Source: Desulfobacteraceae bacterium
Lineage (GTDB): Bacteria > Desulfobacterota > Desulfobacteria > Desulfobacterales > Desulfobacteraceae
DNA length: 64,000 nucleotides
NCBI GenBank assembly: GCA_024225635.1
Contig: JAAEMK010000205.1
Location: 1 to 64,000 of the forward strand
Direction: 5' to 3'
Shown: positions 62,680-64,000 of the stretch, one piece after another
How positions within the stretch are numbered: position 1 is the stretch's first letter
How the letters are laid out: every line of letters starts with the position of its first letter
Made by a program: the position numbers and the translations under genes
Notes under the pieces: model-generated
Database searches by the model: none
What the model was told of the DNA's origin: nothing
The model's input: the letters and a program-made list of their open reading frames with translations, nothing else

Positions 62680-64000
62680 TCACACCTTTTTATCATTAAT
62701 CTCAACGCCCATGGCCACAAGTTCCTCCCTGAGCCGGTCGGAAAGCTCCCACTCCCTGTTCAGCCGAGCGGTTTCCCGCTGTTCCAGGAGTTTTGCGACC
62801 TTGACCGAAGGAACCTTGCCGGGATGAAAATCGAATATTTTAAGCACGCTGTCCAACTCCTTGAAAAGATCGATAACCGCCCGGGCGCCGGAAGGATCGA
62901 TTCCCTTGCTGTCCATGAGCCGGTTCAGTTCCTTCACGCCCTTGAACAGGGCCGCCATCACCCCCGGAATTTTCAGGTCATCATCCATGGAGGATACAAA
63001 GCCCTGCTTCATGTCATAGAGCAGCTGGTCAAGCTCCTCATACCGCTCTCCCGCCTGCACGCAGGCTAAGGCCCCAAGGCAGCGGTCCAGCTTGGACAGG
63101 GAGCGCCTTGCGTCATCAAGGGACTGGCCCGAGAGGGTAAGGGGTTTGCGGTAGTGGCCGGAGAGCAGCCAAAACCTAATCACCCTTGGCTCCCATCCCT
63201 GGTGTTCCAGGAGACCAAGATCGATATCCGAAAGCGTGTCCACACCCAGGCTGCCGTCGTAGTTAACCGTATCGCAGTGCATCCACACCCTGGCAAGGGG
63301 CTCCCCCGCCAGTGCCCGACACATGGCGTTCTCGTTCTCATGGTGGGGAAACAGCAGCTCCCGTGAACCGGTGTGGATGTCAAACCCCTCTCCGTGGGAG
63401 TTCATGGCCAGGGCCGCACACTGAAGATGGAGTGAAGGGCGGACGTTCCCCCACTTGGTTTTCACGCACACTCCCCGTTTGAGCTCGGAAAGCCCCACCC
63501 GCTTCAGCAGGGTGAAATCCTTGGGGTTCTCCTTTTCATAGTCGTCCAGGTCCACGGTGGCGCCGACCCGGATCTTGTCAAGGTCCACCCCGGAAAGGGA
63601 GCCGTACCCGGGAAGGCTCGAAATATCAAAGTAGAGGGACCTGAGCTTTTCATAGGCAAAACCGTTCTCACTGAGCCTTTCGGCCAGGGCCACCATCTCG
63701 TCCACATGGTCCGAGACAAGGGGATAGGACTGGGCGGGCCGCACCCCAAGGGCCTCGAGATCCCGCTTGAACGCTTGGACAAAGGGCTGTGTAAACTCGG
63801 AGACTGAAACGCCCGCCTTCTCGGACCCCTGGATGGTCTTGTCATCGAGATCGGTGATGTTGACCACATGGTTGACCGAAAACCGCCGGTACTCGAGGTA
63901 CCGCACGAGCAGGTCCGTGGCGACAAACCGCCTGAACCTTGTGGGATCCATCCGCTTGTGAACCGTGGGACCGCAGGTGTAGACGGACACTTTGCCCTGG
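62680..64000 (-). CDS. Cysteinyl-tRNA synthetase homologue with degenerate HIGH and KMSKS motifs (5' end outside window)
   Basis: The frame is open to the window edge, so the first 20-30 residues are missing. About 440 residues align end to end with CysRS: CGPTV at the start, NITDLDDKTI, LHLQCAAL, GSRELLFPHHENE, and SGHYRKPLTLS. The zinc/cysteine-site residues (C of CGPTV, C of LQCAAL, HHENE) are kept. But the HIGH motif is replaced (CGPTVHKRMDPTRFRRFVA instead of CGPTVY..HIGNAR..), and the KMSKSLGN loop is shortened to YDGSLGVDTLSD. Both ATP-adenylation signatures are thus lost, arguing against normal tRNA charging. It may be a paralogue with another role; a standard cysS should then exist elsewhere. 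Confidence 0.85.
   Translation of the reverse strand, partial: QGKVSVYTCGPTVHKRMDPTRFRRFVATDLLVRYLEYRRFSVNHVVNITDLDDKTIQGSEKAGVSVSEFTQPFVQAFKRDLEALGVRPAQSYPLVSDHVDEMVALAERLSENGFAYEKLRSLYFDISSLPGYGSLSGVDLDKIRVGATVDLDDYEKENPKDFTLLKRVGLSELKRGVCVKTKWGNVRPSLHLQCAALAMNSHGEGFDIHTGSRELLFPHHENENAMCRALAGEPLARVWMHCDTVNYDGSLGVDTLSDIDLGLLEHQGWEPRVIRFWLLSGHYRKPLTLSGQSLDDARRSLSKLDRCLGALACVQAGERYEELDQLLYDMKQGFVSSMDDDLKIPGVMAALFKGVKELNRLMDSKGIDPSGARAVIDLFKELDSVLKIFDFHPGKVPSVKVAKLLEQRETARLNREWELSDRLREELVAMGVEINDKKV

Noticed and set aside
1-64000. Search for tRNA, rRNA, CRISPR arrays, integrases and prophage genes
   Set aside because: By eye I found no cloverleaf, spaced short repeats or phage/integrase genes. 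A tRNAscan and CRISPR search would settle it.

Overview
The window looks like a chromosomal segment of a sulfate-reducing member of Desulfobacterota, most likely the Desulfobacterales. This is inferred from gene content: a two-heme split-Soret-type cytochrome c, an [FeFe] hydrogenase paired with a GltD-like flavoprotein, a TAXI-TRAP transporter, a DUF4911 gene next to miaB, and NifX-like and IscU-like small proteins. Base composition is GC-rich and genes are densely packed. No rRNA, tRNA, CRISPR array, phage or intact transposon was seen. The genus cannot be fixed from sequence reading alone.

Layout. 1-4 kb (minus): partial cstA, map with a SEC-C zinc finger, miaB, a DUF4911 gene and a small membrane protein. 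4-9 kb: a LysR regulator, recJ, a conserved unknown, a protein with a recombinase-like DNA-binding tail, and a TetR regulator. 9-16.4 kb: glgP, an RfbD-type reductase, an acetyl-CoA hydrolase/transferase fused to a GNAT domain, a NifX-like/IscU-like pair and a PlsC-like acyltransferase. 16.6-19.1 kb: a small secreted protein, then a split-Soret cytochrome c overlapping a membrane cytochrome b. 19-23.6 kb (minus): RluA-family synthase, an unknown, hrpB, yqeY. 23.7-32.6 kb: a signalling cluster made of two tandem periplasmic binding proteins with duplicated promoters, a three-receiver hybrid kinase, CheR, CheB and a second kinase. 32.6-34.9 kb: an AT-rich alpha/beta hydrolase flanked by 86-bp direct repeats, and a secreted repeat protein. 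35.3-38.7 kb (minus): a GlrK/QseG/GlrR-type kinase, lipoprotein and sigma-54 regulator. 38.9-45 kb (minus): a TauABC-like ABC transporter downstream of an [FeFe] hydrogenase and its flavoprotein partner. 45.3-49.6 kb: a spermidine-synthase-like protein, RlmD, an alpha/beta hydrolase and CinA. 50-58 kb (plus): argC, an M23 peptidase, secA, clpS, clpA and aat. 58.3-64 kb (minus): a TAXI-TRAP pair, ferredoxin, an unknown, and a cysteinyl-tRNA-synthetase homologue with degenerate catalytic signatures that runs off the window.

How they work together. clpS-clpA-aat encodes the tagging, recognition and unfolding steps of the bacterial N-degron pathway, directly behind secA. The kinase/CheR/CheB cluster carries its own candidate ligand-binding proteins, suggesting an extracytoplasmic stimulus is read into a multi-receiver phosphorelay. 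The hydrogenase and flavoprotein should couple H2 to a pyridine nucleotide, probably NADP(H). The split-Soret/cytochrome b pair looks like a periplasm-to-quinone electron module. The observations most worth following are the CysRS homologue lacking HIGH and KMSKS, the repeat-flanked hydrolase insertion, the cytochrome operon with a G10 tract in its ribosome-binding region and an overprinted C-terminus, and the binding-protein/kinase/CheRB cluster.
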